Positions 26,588 to 36,364 of a stretch of DNA of 64,000 bases are shown one piece after another. The stretch lies in assembly GCF_003149145.1 (NCBI RefSeq), contig NZ_QGDQ01000011.1, positions 62,001-126,000 of the forward strand, given 5' to 3'. Under the pieces are notes generated by a model. It had not been told where the DNA came from. It did not search any database and saw only the letters and a list, made by a program, of their open reading frames with translations. Position numbers and translations under genes: made by a program. Origin of the DNA: Quadrisphaera granulorum (GTDB lineage: Bacteria > Actinomycetota > Actinomycetes > Actinomycetales > Quadrisphaeraceae). Each line of letters begins with the position of its first letter. Position 1 is the first letter of the stretch.

Positions 26588-28602
26588 TGCCAGGTCAGGG
26601 GTGGAAGCTGGGCCGGAGCCCCGCTCGGGGTGATCCCCTCCTTGCCGAGGGCGTAGCCCATGACGTCGGAGAAGACGGGCGCGGCGACCGTGCCGCCGTA
26701 GTGGCTGGTCTGCGGGTGCTGGACGATCACCGCGACCACGAGCTGGGGGTCGTCCGCGGGGGCCATGCCGATGAAGGACGACGTGTACTGCGGGGTGCCC
26801 GTGGCCCTCGTGGCCGGCAGGTCCTGCGCGGTGCCGGTCTTGCCGGCCACGCGGAACCCCGGGACAGCGGCGTTGAGGCCGGTGCCGTCGGAGGTGACCA
26901 CGCCCTCGAGCATGGCGGTGACCTGCTGGGCGGTGGCCTCGCTGACCACGCGGGTGCCGGTCCCCGGGGTCGCGGGGGTGTAGGTGCCGTCGGCGTCGGT
27001 CGTCCCGGCGACGACGTGCGCGGGGATCCGCACCCCGCCGTTGGCGATGGTCGCGTAGACCTGCGCGGCCTGGAGCGCGTTGACGCCGTAGCCCTGCCCG
27101 AACAGCACGTTGTACGGGGTGCGGGCGTCGTTCTTCCAGCTGTCGGGCGTCCCGAGGATGCCGCGGGTCTCGCCGGGCAGGCCGAGCACCTTCTGCCCGA
27201 TGCCGAACGCGCGCAGGTAGTCGTACCGCTGCTGGACGGTCAGCTTCTGGCCCACCTCGATGGTGCCGACGTTGGACGACTCCGCCAGCACCCCGGCGAA
27301 CGTCAGCTTCTGCAGGTCGTGGGGGTGGGAGTCACGGACGAATCCCGCCCGGCCCGGGAGCTGGAGCCTGTCGGGCACCGTCAGCTGCGTCTCGGGGGTG
27401 GCCAGGCCCTCCTGGATGGCGGCGGCGGCGGTGATGAGCTTGCCGGTGGAGCCGGGCTCGAAGGTGTCCTCCAGGGAGCGGTTGTGCCGCTCGGCCTCCG
27501 GCGTCGCGCCAGGGTCGGCCGGGTCGATGGAGCCGGACTCCGCGAGGGCCAGCACCTGGCCGTCCTTGGCCATGACGACGACGGACACCCAGTCCGCCTC
27601 GGCGGCCTCGGCCTGCGCCCGGGCGGCGTTCTGCGCGTAGAACTGGATGTCCTCGTCGAGGGTGAGGCGCACGTCCTTGCCGTCGACGGCGGGTGTGGTG
27701 GTCTCCCCCGCCAGCGGGATGCGCTGGCCGTTGCGGCCCTGCTCGTACAGCTGCTCACCGTCGGTGCCGGACAGCGTGTCGTTCTCGGCGAGTTCCAGCC
27801 CGGCGAGTGCCGTGCCGTCACGGCTGACGTAGCCGACGAGGTTGCCCGCGGTGGTGCCCGCCGGGTACGTGCGGTCTTCCGCGCGCTCGGAGAAGATCCC
27901 CGGGATGCCCAGGGCGTCGACCGCGCGCCACTGCTCGGGGGTGAGGCGCTTGGCGAGGATGACGTACTGCAGCGGCTTGCCGTCGGCGCGGTCACGCGGG
28001 GCCAGCTGCGCGGCGAGCTCGGACTCCGGCACGTTCAGCAGCGGGGCGAGCGCCGCGGCGGCGTCCGGCGCCGTCCACAGGTTCTTCGCGTCGGGCTGCG
28101 GCCCGCGGAAGAGGTTGGGGTTGGCGGTGACGTTGACCCGCTCGACGCTCTCGGCGAGCACGTTGCCGTTGCGGTCGGTGATGGAGCCGCGCTGCGCGGG
28201 CAGCGTGACCTTGGCCAGCCGCTCGGCCAGCGCGTCCTCGGCGAGCTGTCCGGTGTCGAGGGCCTGCACCTGCAGCAGCCGCCCGGTGAAGACGCCGGTC
28301 ACGAGGAGCAGCACCAGGGCGATGACGGCGGCACGCCGCTCGGGCCTGCCGGCGCGGACAGTGCGTCCGCGCACGGGACGCTGCGGCGGACGACCCGCGG
28401 GACGAGGACTCTGGCGGGCGCCTGGGCGCGGCGCCGGTCGATCGCCGGACCGGGCTGCGGACCGGGCTCCGGGCCCGGCTGCGGGGCGGGGGGCGGGTCT
28501 CACCGGGCGGCTCGGGCGCGGCGACCCGGCCGGGCTCGGCTGGCGCCCGGCCGGCGGACGCGGCGCACGGGTGCGCGGCGGGGCGCCGGGGGTGGTGCTC
28601 AC
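26584..28602 (-). CDS. ftsI: Septal transpeptidase FtsI (class B penicillin-binding protein)
   Basis: A 672-residue membrane-anchored transpeptidase that cross-links septal peptidoglycan with FtsW. Residues 1-90 are a Pro/Arg-rich cytoplasmic tail, 91-110 a transmembrane helix, about 135-300 the pedestal (QRGSITDRNGNVLAESV), and the rest the penicillin-binding domain. All three active-site motifs are intact: STGK at 385-388 (nucleophile Ser385), S-x-N at 442-444 and KTGT at 588-591. The GTG start overlaps the upstream ftsL-like gene by 4 nt. Beta-lactams would be expected to bind here. Confidence 0.96.
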   Translation of the reverse strand: MSTTPGAPPRTRAPRPPAGRQPSPAGSPRPSRPVRPAPRPAAGPGARSAARSGDRPAPRPGARQSPRPAGRPPQRPVRGRTVRAGRPERRAAVIALVLLLVTGVFTGRLLQVQALDTGQLAEDALAERLAKVTLPAQRGSITDRNGNVLAESVERVNVTANPNLFRGPQPDAKNLWTAPDAAAALAPLLNVPESELAAQLAPRDRADGKPLQYVILAKRLTPEQWRAVDALGIPGIFSERAEDRTYPAGTTAGNLVGYVSRDGTALAGLELAENDTLSGTDGEQLYEQGRNGQRIPLAGETTTPAVDGKDVRLTLDEDIQFYAQNAARAQAEAAEADWVSVVVMAKDGQVLALAESGSIDPADPGATPEAERHNRSLEDTFEPGSTGKLITAAAAIQEGLATPETQLTVPDRLQLPGRAGFVRDSHPHDLQKLTFAGVLAESSNVGTIEVGQKLTVQQRYDYLRAFGIGQKVLGLPGETRGILGTPDSWKNDARTPYNVLFGQGYGVNALQAAQVYATIANGGVRIPAHVVAGTTDADGTYTPATPGTGTRVVSEATAQQVTAMLEGVVTSDGTGLNAAVPGFRVAGKTGTAQDLPATRATGTPQYTSSFIGMAPADDPQLVVAVIVQHPQTSHYGGTVAAPVFSDVMGYALGKEGITPSGAPAQLPPLTWQ

Positions 28603-29303
28603 GGGGTCCTCTCGCCGGTCGGGCTCGCACTCGAGGTCGGGCTCGACGAACCCGAGCGCGACGGAGTCGGGGTGCTGCTGGCAGTGGCGCCATCGCCGTC
28701 GCCGTCGTCACTGCCGCTGTCGGTGTCCACGGCGCCCTGCTCCAGCTGCGTGCCCGTGGGCGCGCCCGCTGATCCGCTGGGTACCGCTGACGGCGAACCG
28801 CTGGGCGTGGGCGACGAGGCGGGTGTGGGGTCACCGACCACGGCCTGCTCCTGAGGTGCCTGCAGCACCAGCCAGGCGCGCTCGGGCGCCTTGACCATGC
28901 CGAGCTGCCGGGCGCGCTCGTCGACGGCCCCCGGAGAGCTCACCTCCTGCAGGTGCTCCTGCAGCGCCTGCTCCTGCTCGGCGAGCAGGGTCCGCCTGGC
29001 CTGGAGGTCGTGCTCGGCGTAGCTGCCGCGGGAGAGAGCGATGTTGGTCCACAGCGCCGCGAGCAGGGAGGCGACGAGGACGGCGCCGCACAGCATGAGC
29101 GTCCGGGCACGGCCGGACCGAGGTCGCGGGGTGGCCCGGGCCGCGGCGCGCGTCGTCGTCCTCGGGCTTGTGCGGGTCACCGGTCGAGCGGTGCGGGTGC
29201 CCGGGCGGCGCGGGCCGCGCCCAGGGCGCGGGGCGTGCGGCGCAGGTGAAGGGGGCGGGGCCGGCGCTGACGAGGCCGCTGACGTCTTGGTGGGTGAGCT
29301 CAC
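28599..29303 (-). CDS. ftsL: FtsL-like bitopic divisome protein with long tails
   Basis: A 234-residue protein in the ftsL position between rsmH and ftsI. It has a 68-residue Pro/Arg/Thr-rich cytoplasmic tail, one transmembrane helix (about 69-88, [17 protein letters not shown]) and a periplasmic coiled coil (about 95-125, rich in Leu/Glu/Gln). [20 protein letters not shown] then follows, the usual short conserved motif. The final 90 residues are low-complexity Ser/Pro/Asp. FtsL-type proteins are known for topology rather than sequence, so the call relies on the gene order and the coiled coil. Confidence 0.8.
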   Translation of the reverse strand: MSSPTKTSAASSAPAPPPSPAPHAPRPGRGPRRPGTRTARPVTRTSPRTTTRAAARATPRPRSGRARTLMLCGAVLVASLLAALWTNIALSRGSYAEHDLQARRTLLAEQEQALQEHLQEVSSPGAVDERARQLGMVKAPERAWLVLQAPQEQAVVGDPTPASSPTPSGSPSAVPSGSAGAPTGTQLEQGAVDTDSGSDDGDGDGATASSTPTPSRSGSSSPTSSASPTGERTP

Positions 29304-30367
29304 GAACGTCCTCCCGGAGCCGGGACGCGGCCGGACCGTACGCGCTCGGCGGCGCGCAGGCGCACCGGCGCCGAGCGCGGGTTGGCGGCCAGCTCGGCCT
29401 CGCTCGCGCGCTCCGCGCCGCGGGTCAGCAGCTGGAAGCGAGGGGCGTGCTCGGGGGGTTCGAAGGGCAGGCCGGGGGGAGCGGTGCTGGAGGTGGCCGC
29501 GGCGAGGGCCTGCTTGACGATGCGATCCTCGAGCGACTGGTAGCTCATGACCACGAGGCGACCGCCGACGGCGAGGGCGTCCAGGGCCGCCGGCACGGCG
29601 TCGCGCAGGGCGTCGAGCTCGCCGTTGACCTCGATGCGCAGCGCCTGGAAGGTCCGCTTGGCGGGGTTGCCGCCGGTGCGCCGGGCCGGCGCCGGGATCG
29701 AGTCACGGACGACGTCGACCAGACGCAGCGTGCCGCTGAACGGCTCGCGGGCCCGCTCACGGACGACGTTGTCGGCGATGCGCCGGGCGAACTTCTCCTC
29801 GCCGTAGACGTGCAGCACGCGCGACAGGTCGCGGGCGTCGTAGGTGTTGAGCACGTCGGCGGCGGTGATGCCCGAGGTCGGGTCCATCCGCATGTCCAGC
29901 GGGGCGTCGCGGGCGTAGGAGAACCCGCGCTCGACCTCGTCGAGCTGGAGGGAACTGACACCCAGGTCCATGAGCACGCCGTGGACCTGGGCGATGCCCA
30001 GGTCGTCCAGGACGTCGGGCAGCTCGTCGTAGACGGCGCGGACCAGCGTCGCGCGCTCGCCGAACCGTTCCAGGCGCGCGCCGGCGATGGCCAGGGCCTG
30101 CGGGTCCCTGTCGATCGCCACGAGCCGGGCCGCGGGCAGGCGCTCGAGCAGCGCTTCGCTGTGGCCGCCCATGCCGAGGGTGGTGTCGACGACGACGGGC
30201 GCCACGCCATCCGGGCCATCGAGGCGCTGCTGCAGGGCCGGCGCCAGGAGCTCCACGCAGCGGTCGAGGAGCACGGGCACGTGCCGCTCCCCCGCTGTGC
30301 GCTCAGCCGGCACCGGTGACGACTCCGGTGACATCTCGGGGAGGTCGGCGGGCAGGACGTCGTCCAC
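29300..30367 (-). CDS. rsmH: 16S rRNA m4C1402 methyltransferase RsmH (MraW)
   Basis: A 355-residue SAM-dependent enzyme that methylates N4 of C1402 in the 16S decoding centre. The opening [13 protein letters not shown], the SAM loop [25 protein letters not shown], the block [22 protein letters not shown] with PLDMRMD, and [19 protein letters not shown] are all present. The position after mraZ is conserved in most bacteria. Its GTG start has GGGAGG upstream, and a promoter is visible in the preceding 300-bp gap. Confidence 0.96.
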   Translation of the reverse strand: MDDVLPADLPEMSPESSPVPAERTAGERHVPVLLDRCVELLAPALQQRLDGPDGVAPVVVDTTLGMGGHSEALLERLPAARLVAIDRDPQALAIAGARLERFGERATLVRAVYDELPDVLDDLGIAQVHGVLMDLGVSSLQLDEVERGFSYARDAPLDMRMDPTSGITAADVLNTYDARDLSRVLHVYGEEKFARRIADNVVRERAREPFSGTLRLVDVVRDSIPAPARRTGGNPAKRTFQALRIEVNGELDALRDAVPAALDALAVGGRLVVMSYQSLEDRIVKQALAAATSSTAPPGLPFEPPEHAPRFQLLTRGAERASEAELAANPRSAPVRLRAAERVRSGRVPAPGGRS

Positions 30368-30667
30368 GTGCGCTCCTCCCGTCGGCGACTGCGGTCAGCT
30401 GTGCAAGACGCTACTGATGGGACGATTGTGACTCAAGTGACGAGTCAGACACGTCCCCGCCCATCGTGCACGCCGAGAGGGGGGATGCGTGGACGTCGGC
30501 GCCCGGCACGCCGCGCGGCCAGGTCCCCATCCGCTCCGACGGGCCGGGGAAGTGGCCCGCGCTGCCTGACACCGGGGAAGGTGCGTCAGGACGCGAGGAG
30601 CGGCTGGAGGCCTGGCCGCACGGTGCAGGTGCGGTACCGGCGGGCCCCACTCACCCGGTGGCGGCAC
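30368..30667 (-). other. mraZ-rsmH intergenic region
   Basis: These 300 bp between mraZ and rsmH hold no recognisable gene. The rsmH-proximal 80 bp contain the rsmH promoter and a dyad. The remainder is GC-rich with no clear hairpin. In many bacteria these genes nearly touch, so a gap of this size is unusual. Confidence 0.6.
30408..30436 (-). promoter_or_regulatory. Putative rsmH promoter with a TGACTC/GAGTCA dyad
   Basis: On the reverse strand TTGAGT (30436-30431), a 17-nt spacer and TAGCGT (30413-30408) give a well-spaced promoter whose start would be about 35 nt before rsmH. TGACTC and GAGTCA flank 7 nt at 30429-30447, so a dimeric regulator could cover the -35. The regulator is unknown. 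Confidence 0.5.
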
Positions 30668-31099
30668 TCACAGGAACCCGGGCAGGTCGTCGAGCTGGAC
30701 GCCGTCGTAGCTGGCCTCCGCCTGCGCGAACCGCTCGTCCCAGGCGGCGAGGTCCCAGACCTCCAGACGCTCGCCGGCGCCCACCACGGCCACTTCGCGA
30801 TCGAGCCCCGCGAAGGACCTCAGCGTCGGCGGCAGCGTGAAGCGGCCCTGCTTGTCCAGCTCCTCCTCGGAGGCACCGGCCAGCATGACGCGTAGGTAGT
30901 CGCGCACCGAGGGGTTGGTGGCCGTCGCGGCTCGCAGTTCCTCGTAGCGGCGCTCGAAGTCGGCCCTGGGGTAGACGTGCAGGCACGGCCCCTGCCCACG
31001 GGTCAGGTAGAAGCCTCCGGCCAGCGCCTCCCGGTAGCGGGAGGGCACGAGCAGGCGCCCCTTCTCGTCCAGGCGCGGGGTGTGAGTGCCGACGAACAC
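30668..31099 (-). CDS. mraZ: MraZ, transcriptional repressor of the division cluster
   Basis: A 143-residue protein with two AbrB-like (SpoVT-AbrB) halves, each with a conserved DEKGR/DKQGR core: FVGTHTPRLDEKGRLLVPSRY near the start and EELDKQGRFTLPPTLRSFAGL near residue 85. MraZ forms a ring and binds direct repeats in its own promoter. The start is GTG 31099, placed by the family N-terminus; a purine-rich GGGGGAAGGG lies just upstream. Four candidate MraZ boxes are 42 bp further up. Confidence 0.95.
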   Translation of the reverse strand: MFVGTHTPRLDEKGRLLVPSRYREALAGGFYLTRGQGPCLHVYPRADFERRYEELRAATATNPSVRDYLRVMLAGASEEELDKQGRFTLPPTLRSFAGLDREVAVVGAGERLEVWDLAAWDERFAQAEASYDGVQLDDLPGFL

Positions 31100-31140
31100 G
31101 GGTCGGCCCTTCCCCCCGGCGGGAGCCCGGCCTTCCCGCG

Positions 31141-31176
31141 CTCCGCATGCCTCCACGTTACTCCACTTCACTCCAC
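31141..31176 (-). promoter_or_regulatory. Four MraZ boxes at exact 10-bp spacing, with -10 element
   Basis: On the reverse strand the hexamer GTGGAG, with the first copy read as GCGGAG, recurs at 31146, 31156, 31166 and 31176, one helical turn apart. This matches the architecture of known MraZ operators, which are 3-4 direct repeats on one DNA face just before mraZ. The sequence TAACGT, a good -10, lies within the array (plus-strand 31155-31160), so MraZ binding would block RNA polymerase. Confidence 0.75.
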
Positions 31177-31213
31177 CGGACCGGCTCCTTGCTCTTCTCC
31201 CGCCCGGTGCCGT

Positions 31214-31294
31214 GTCCCCGCCGACGTCCCCGCCGACGTCCCCGCCGACGTCCCCGCCGACGTCCCCGCCGACGTCCCCGCCGACGTCCCCGGC
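31214..31294. repeat. 12-bp tandem repeat in the mraZ-moxR divergent region
   Basis: GTCCCCGCCGAC is repeated six times without error from 31214 to 31285, followed by a partial seventh unit. The array lies upstream of both mraZ and moxR, on neither side of a gene boundary. The 12-bp length is a multiple of three, so all frames stay open, but none looks like a protein. Confidence 0.85.
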
Positions 31295-31387
31295 GCACCC
31301 TCGCCACACCCACGCCAGGGAGCGGCTCGCCGTGCCGTCCGTGACAGGAGAGGTGTCTGTGATCGGAGGTCCGCGGGAGGGACTGCG

Positions 31388-32410
<1,023 letters not shown>

Positions 32411-32417
32411 CCCGCTC

Positions 32418-33740
32418 GTGACGCCCGCCGGACGAGCCACCCGCGCGGTGTGGGCCGTCGGGCTCACCCGGCGCGGACGCGCCCTGCTGCTGGCGGGCCT
32501 CCTGCTCGGAGCCGCCGGGATGTGGCAGGGCCAGCAGGCCCTCCTGCGGGTCGCGCTGCTCGTGCTGATGCTCCCCCTGCTGTCCCTGGCGCTGGCTGCC
32601 CTGACGGGCACGAGCACCACCGTGCGGCGCAGCACCTCGCCGGAGCGCGCCGTCGTCGGCCAGGCCTGCCGGGTCCGCCTCGACCTGCGCAACCCCGGCC
32701 GCATGACGACCCCCGTGCTGCTCGCGCAGGACCGGCTGCCCGCCGGCTGGCCGCGCGCGCCCCGCTTCACCGTCGACCCGCTGCCCCCCGGCGGACGCGC
32801 CGCCGTCGCCTACTCCGCCACTCCCCCGCGGCGCGGACACCACCGCCTGGGGCCGCTGCAGGTACGGGTCACCGACCCGCTCGGGCTGTGCGAGCTCCCG
32901 CTGCGCGCCGGAGGCCGCTCCGAGGTGCTCGTGCTGCCCGCCACCACCGCGGTGCCCGGCGCGAGCGCGCTGCTCACCGGCTCCGGTGGCGACGACGCCG
33001 GCGGCGGCGCGGGCACCGTCAGCGGAGAACGCGGCATGAGCACCCGCGAGTACCGCTCCGGAGACGACCTGCGCCGCGTCCACTGGCGCTCCACAGCCCG
33101 CCGAGGCGAGCTCATGGTCCGCCAGGACGAACAGCCCCGGCAGCGCCGCGGCGTCGTCGTCCTCGACCGACGCCCCGGCGCTCACTCCGACGAAGCCGCC
33201 TTCGACCACGCCGTCGCCGCGGCCGCGTCCCTGGCGGTCTCGCTCCACGACGCCGGAGCGGCCGTGCACCTGGAGCTCGCCGACGGCCCTGCCGGGCAGC
33301 CGCAGGCCCAGGGCCGGGAGCACCTGCTGGAGCGGCTGGCCCTCGTCGAGCCGGCCGACGGCCCGTCGCTGGCGCTGAGCACCATGCTGGCCGCCGCGCT
33401 CGGAGGCCGCAGCGAGGCGGAGTCGCGCGACGGGATCGTCGTCGTGGTCGCCGGTGCCCTCGGACGCGCCGACGCCGACGCGCTCGCGACAGCGGGGCGC
33501 GGCGGCACCGTCCGACGGCGCTCGGCGTCCCTCGCCGTGCTCTCCCAACCCCCCGCCCCCGGCGCCGTCGAGGCGCTCCTCGGCGGCGGGTGGGCCGTGC
33601 TCGACCTGTCCGAGGGCGAACCACTGGCCGACGCGTGGCTGCGGGCGCGCGAACCGGCAGCGGCCACCGCCGCGAGCAGCAGCACGATCAGTAGCACGAG
33701 CAGTACGGCCGCCACCACCGCCGGAGGATCAGCACCGTGA
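32418..33740 (+). CDS. DUF58-domain membrane protein
   Basis: A 440-residue protein with two N-terminal membrane helices (about 20-60). An immunoglobulin-like region follows (RVRLDLRNPGRMTTPVLL), then the DUF58 core GMSTREYRSGDDLRRVHWRSTARRGELMVRQDE and a VWA-like C-terminal fold. DUF58 proteins always accompany MoxR ATPases and are thought to be their partners in envelope assembly. The last 30 residues are Ser/Thr/Ala low-complexity. The GTG start follows moxR by 7 nt, and the stop overlaps the next gene by 4 nt. Confidence 0.9.
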   Translation: MTPAGRATRAVWAVGLTRRGRALLLAGLLLGAAGMWQGQQALLRVALLVLMLPLLSLALAALTGTSTTVRRSTSPERAVVGQACRVRLDLRNPGRMTTPVLLAQDRLPAGWPRAPRFTVDPLPPGGRAAVAYSATPPRRGHHRLGPLQVRVTDPLGLCELPLRAGGRSEVLVLPATTAVPGASALLTGSGGDDAGGGAGTVSGERGMSTREYRSGDDLRRVHWRSTARRGELMVRQDEQPRQRRGVVVLDRRPGAHSDEAAFDHAVAAAASLAVSLHDAGAAVHLELADGPAGQPQAQGREHLLERLALVEPADGPSLALSTMLAAALGGRSEAESRDGIVVVVAGALGRADADALATAGRGGTVRRRSASLAVLSQPPAPGAVEALLGGGWAVLDLSEGEPLADAWLRAREPAAATAASSSTISSTSSTAATTAGGSAP

Positions 33741-36148
33741 CCTCGACAGGACGCCTGCGGCTGGCCTCGACCGTCGCCGTGCTGGCCACCACCGCCGGGC
33801 TGCACCTCGTCGTCGAGGGCACCGCGTGGTTCGTGCAGGCGCTCCTGGCCGTCGTCGTCGTCGCGGCGACGGGCGCGGCTGCCTCTGCGCTGCGACTGCC
33901 CGGCTGGGTCGGGGCGCTGGCCCAGCCGCTGGCGCTGCTCGTGGTGCTGTGCGTGCTCTTCGTGCCCGGACAGGCCGTGCTCGGGCTGCTGCCCGGGCCC
34001 GAGGCGCTGCGCGCGCTGTGGGTGCTGGCGCTGGAGGGTCGCGAGACCATCAACAGCCAGGCAGCGCCGGTGGTCGCCGAGCCCGGGCTGCGGCTGCTTA
34101 CGACGGCGGGGGCAGGCGCCGTCGCCGTCGTCGTCGACATCGTCGCCGTGGTGCTGCGCTCCCCCGCCCTCACCGGACCGGTGCTGTTGGCGGTGCACGC
34201 CGTCGCGGTGGTCTTCACCCCCGGTGGCGTGACGTGGGGCTGGTTCGCCCTCGCCGTGGCGGGCTGGCTGCTGCTGATCGCTGCGGACGGCGGCTCGCGC
34301 GCGGCCGCCTGGGGACGGCGCGTCAAGCAGCGGCCCACGGCTCGCACGTCTCCCGGCGGAAACGGCGGCGGAGGCGGTGCGGGCAGGGGCGATGGGCGTG
34401 CCGTCCGGGCGGGGACGGGGGCCGCCACCGCCGTCGCCGTGACGGTCTCGGTGGTCGCCGTCGTCGCCGCCGTGGCGGTGCCTCCGCTGGTGCCGGGCAC
34501 CACGTCGGTGGTGCTGGTGGGCGGCAACGGCGCAGGCATCGGCGGCGCCGCCGCGAACTCCGTCAACCCCCTGCTCGACCTGCGCTCCGACCTGGAGAGC
34601 CAGGGCACCGCCGAGGTGCTGAGCTACCGGACCTCCGCCCTCACCCCCACACCGCTGCGCATCGTCACCGTCGACAACTTCGACGGTGAGGTGTGGCGCC
34701 CGTCCGAGATCGACCGCTCCCAGACCCGCGCGCTGGGCGACGGCATGCCCGGCGTGCCGGGGCTCGCGCCGGACACGCCCCGGACCGACGTCCGCTACGA
34801 CATCACCGTCGAGGCGCTGCGCCAGCAGTGGCTGCCCACGCCCTACCCGGCGACGTCCGTGGAGATCGACGGCGACTGGTTCGTCGACACCAGCACACTC
34901 AACATCCGCGCCCAGGGCCGCACCGCCACGCGTGAGGGGCAGGACTACCGCGTGGTCCAGGCCGCGGTCGCCCCCACCCCGGAGCAGCTGCGCGACGCCG
35001 GCCCCGCCCCCGCCGACGTCGTCGAGCGGTACACGGCGCTGCCGCAAGGCCTTCCTCCCCAGCTGGAGCAGCAAGCGCGCGAGGTGGTCGGCTCCGAGAC
35101 CAGCGGTTTCCTCCAGGCGACGAAGCTGCAGGACTGGTTCCGCAGCACCGGCGGCTTCACGTACTCCCTGGAGGCGCCGGAGCCACGCTCGGCGAACGCC
35201 CTCGTCGACTTCCTCAACGACAAGACCGGGTACTGCGTCCACTTCGCCTCGGCGATGGCCGTGATGGCCCGCACGCTCGGCATCCCCGCGCGGGTGGCGG
35301 TGGGCTTCCTGCCAGGGGCACGGCTCGGCGACGGGACCTGGCAGGTGACGCTGCAGGAGGCCCACGCCTGGCCGGAGCTGTACTTCGAGGGCGCGGGCTG
35401 GGTGCGCTTCGAGCCCACCCCCAGCGCCCGGACCGGCGCCGCTCCCGCGTGGACCATCGCCCCGGTCGCCCCGCCGACCGCCTCGACGGCCCCGACGGAC
35501 GGAGCCAGCGTGCCGTCGGTGGCGCCGAGTGCAGCGGCGACCTCCTCGGCCGCCCCCGCCACCCCCGGGACGACGACGCAGACCAGCGCGCAGAACGCTG
35601 GTGTGCCCTGGTCCGGCCTGCTCGTGGTGCTGGCCCTCGTGCTCGGAGTGCTTGCTGCGCCGCTGGCCAGCCGTTCGCTGGTGCGCCGGCGGCGGTGGCG
35701 GCACGCCGACACCGCCGCAGCGCAGGCGGAAGCCGCGTGGGCCGACCTCGTGGAGCAGATCGGTGACCTCGGGGTGAGCGTGCCGCCCTCACAGACGCCC
35801 CGACAGGTGGGGAGCCGCCTGGCCGAGGGGCTGCGACGGGACGGGCCCGGGGCTCCGGGAGCTCCTGTGGGGAGTTCGGGCGGCTCGGGCGGCTCAGGCG
35901 ACTCGGGCGGCCAGAGAGACCGAGAGCCGCAGGCCGTGGCCCGCCTCGTCGGCGCCGTCGAAGGCGCTCGCTACGGGGCACCCGGCTCTGCCGGCGGCGG
36001 GACGGCGCTGGTCGAGGACGTGCGCGAGGTGGTCGACGCGGTAGTCGCCCAGCGACCGCGCTCGGCGACCTGGCGCTGGCGGCTGCTGCCGCCCTCCGGG
36101 GTGGCGCACCTGCGTCGCTGGGGTCGGGCACTGCTGCGCCGCGGCTGA
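33737..36148 (+). CDS. TgpA-like transglutaminase/protease membrane protein
   Basis: An 803-residue protein. The first 250 residues hold about seven transmembrane helices. After an extracellular stretch comes a transglutaminase-like domain with the catalytic Cys in KTGYCVHFASAMAVMARTL (Cys about 500) and His in QEAHAWPELYFEGAGW (His about 543). A Pro/Thr/Ala-rich linker, a further helix (about 625-650) and a cytoplasmic DUF4129-like tail follow. TgpA-like enzymes are envelope cysteine proteases or transglutaminases that work with the MoxR/DUF58 pair. The substrate is unknown. Confidence 0.9.
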   Translation: MTSTGRLRLASTVAVLATTAGLHLVVEGTAWFVQALLAVVVVAATGAAASALRLPGWVGALAQPLALLVVLCVLFVPGQAVLGLLPGPEALRALWVLALEGRETINSQAAPVVAEPGLRLLTTAGAGAVAVVVDIVAVVLRSPALTGPVLLAVHAVAVVFTPGGVTWGWFALAVAGWLLLIAADGGSRAAAWGRRVKQRPTARTSPGGNGGGGGAGRGDGRAVRAGTGAATAVAVTVSVVAVVAAVAVPPLVPGTTSVVLVGGNGAGIGGAAANSVNPLLDLRSDLESQGTAEVLSYRTSALTPTPLRIVTVDNFDGEVWRPSEIDRSQTRALGDGMPGVPGLAPDTPRTDVRYDITVEALRQQWLPTPYPATSVEIDGDWFVDTSTLNIRAQGRTATREGQDYRVVQAAVAPTPEQLRDAGPAPADVVERYTALPQGLPPQLEQQAREVVGSETSGFLQATKLQDWFRSTGGFTYSLEAPEPRSANALVDFLNDKTGYCVHFASAMAVMARTLGIPARVAVGFLPGARLGDGTWQVTLQEAHAWPELYFEGAGWVRFEPTPSARTGAAPAWTIAPVAPPTASTAPTDGASVPSVAPSAAATSSAAPATPGTTTQTSAQNAGVPWSGLLVVLALVLGVLAAPLASRSLVRRRRWRHADTAAAQAEAAWADLVEQIGDLGVSVPPSQTPRQVGSRLAEGLRRDGPGAPGAPVGSSGGSGGSGDSGGQRDREPQAVARLVGAVEGARYGAPGSAGGGTALVEDVREVVDAVVAQRPRSATWRWRLLPPSGVAHLRRWGRALLRRG

Positions 36149-36196
36149 CGCGCCGCGCCTGACGTGCGAGCCGGCTCGAGGGCCGCCCCGGGGTCA

Positions 36197-36253
36197 CACC
36201 TGCGCACTTCAGGGGCGAGTGCGGGCGCAGGACGCCCCTGAAGTGCGCAGGTG
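36197..36253 (+). terminator. Perfect 21-bp hairpin between convergent genes
   Basis: Arms 36197-36217 and 36233-36253 are perfectly complementary over 21 bp around a 15-nt loop. The hairpin is 48 nt after the transglutaminase stop, in the gap to the convergent DUF3040 gene. It has no T tract. Confidence 0.6.
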
Positions 36254-36294
36254 CGGAGCCGCGGGTCGGCTTTCCTCCGACGGCGGCACGCGAA

Positions 36295-36324
36295 GAGGCC
36301 CGCCCCCTGGTGGGGACGGGCCTC
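36295..36324. terminator. Second hairpin, bidirectional terminator candidate
   Basis: GAGGCCCG (36295-36302) pairs with CGGGCCTC (36317-36324), with a further CCCC/GGGG inside after a one-base bulge. It lies 40 bp beyond the DUF3040 stop and could serve both convergent transcripts. Confidence 0.55.
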
Positions 36325-36364
36325 TCGTCGTCGTGATCCCTGTCAGCGGCAGGGGTGGTGGGGC

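Noticed and set aside
33182-35704. An 840-codon reverse-strand frame opposite DUF58 and the transglutaminase
   Set aside because: It is antisense to two clear genes, with His/Gly/Arg-rich composition and no domain.
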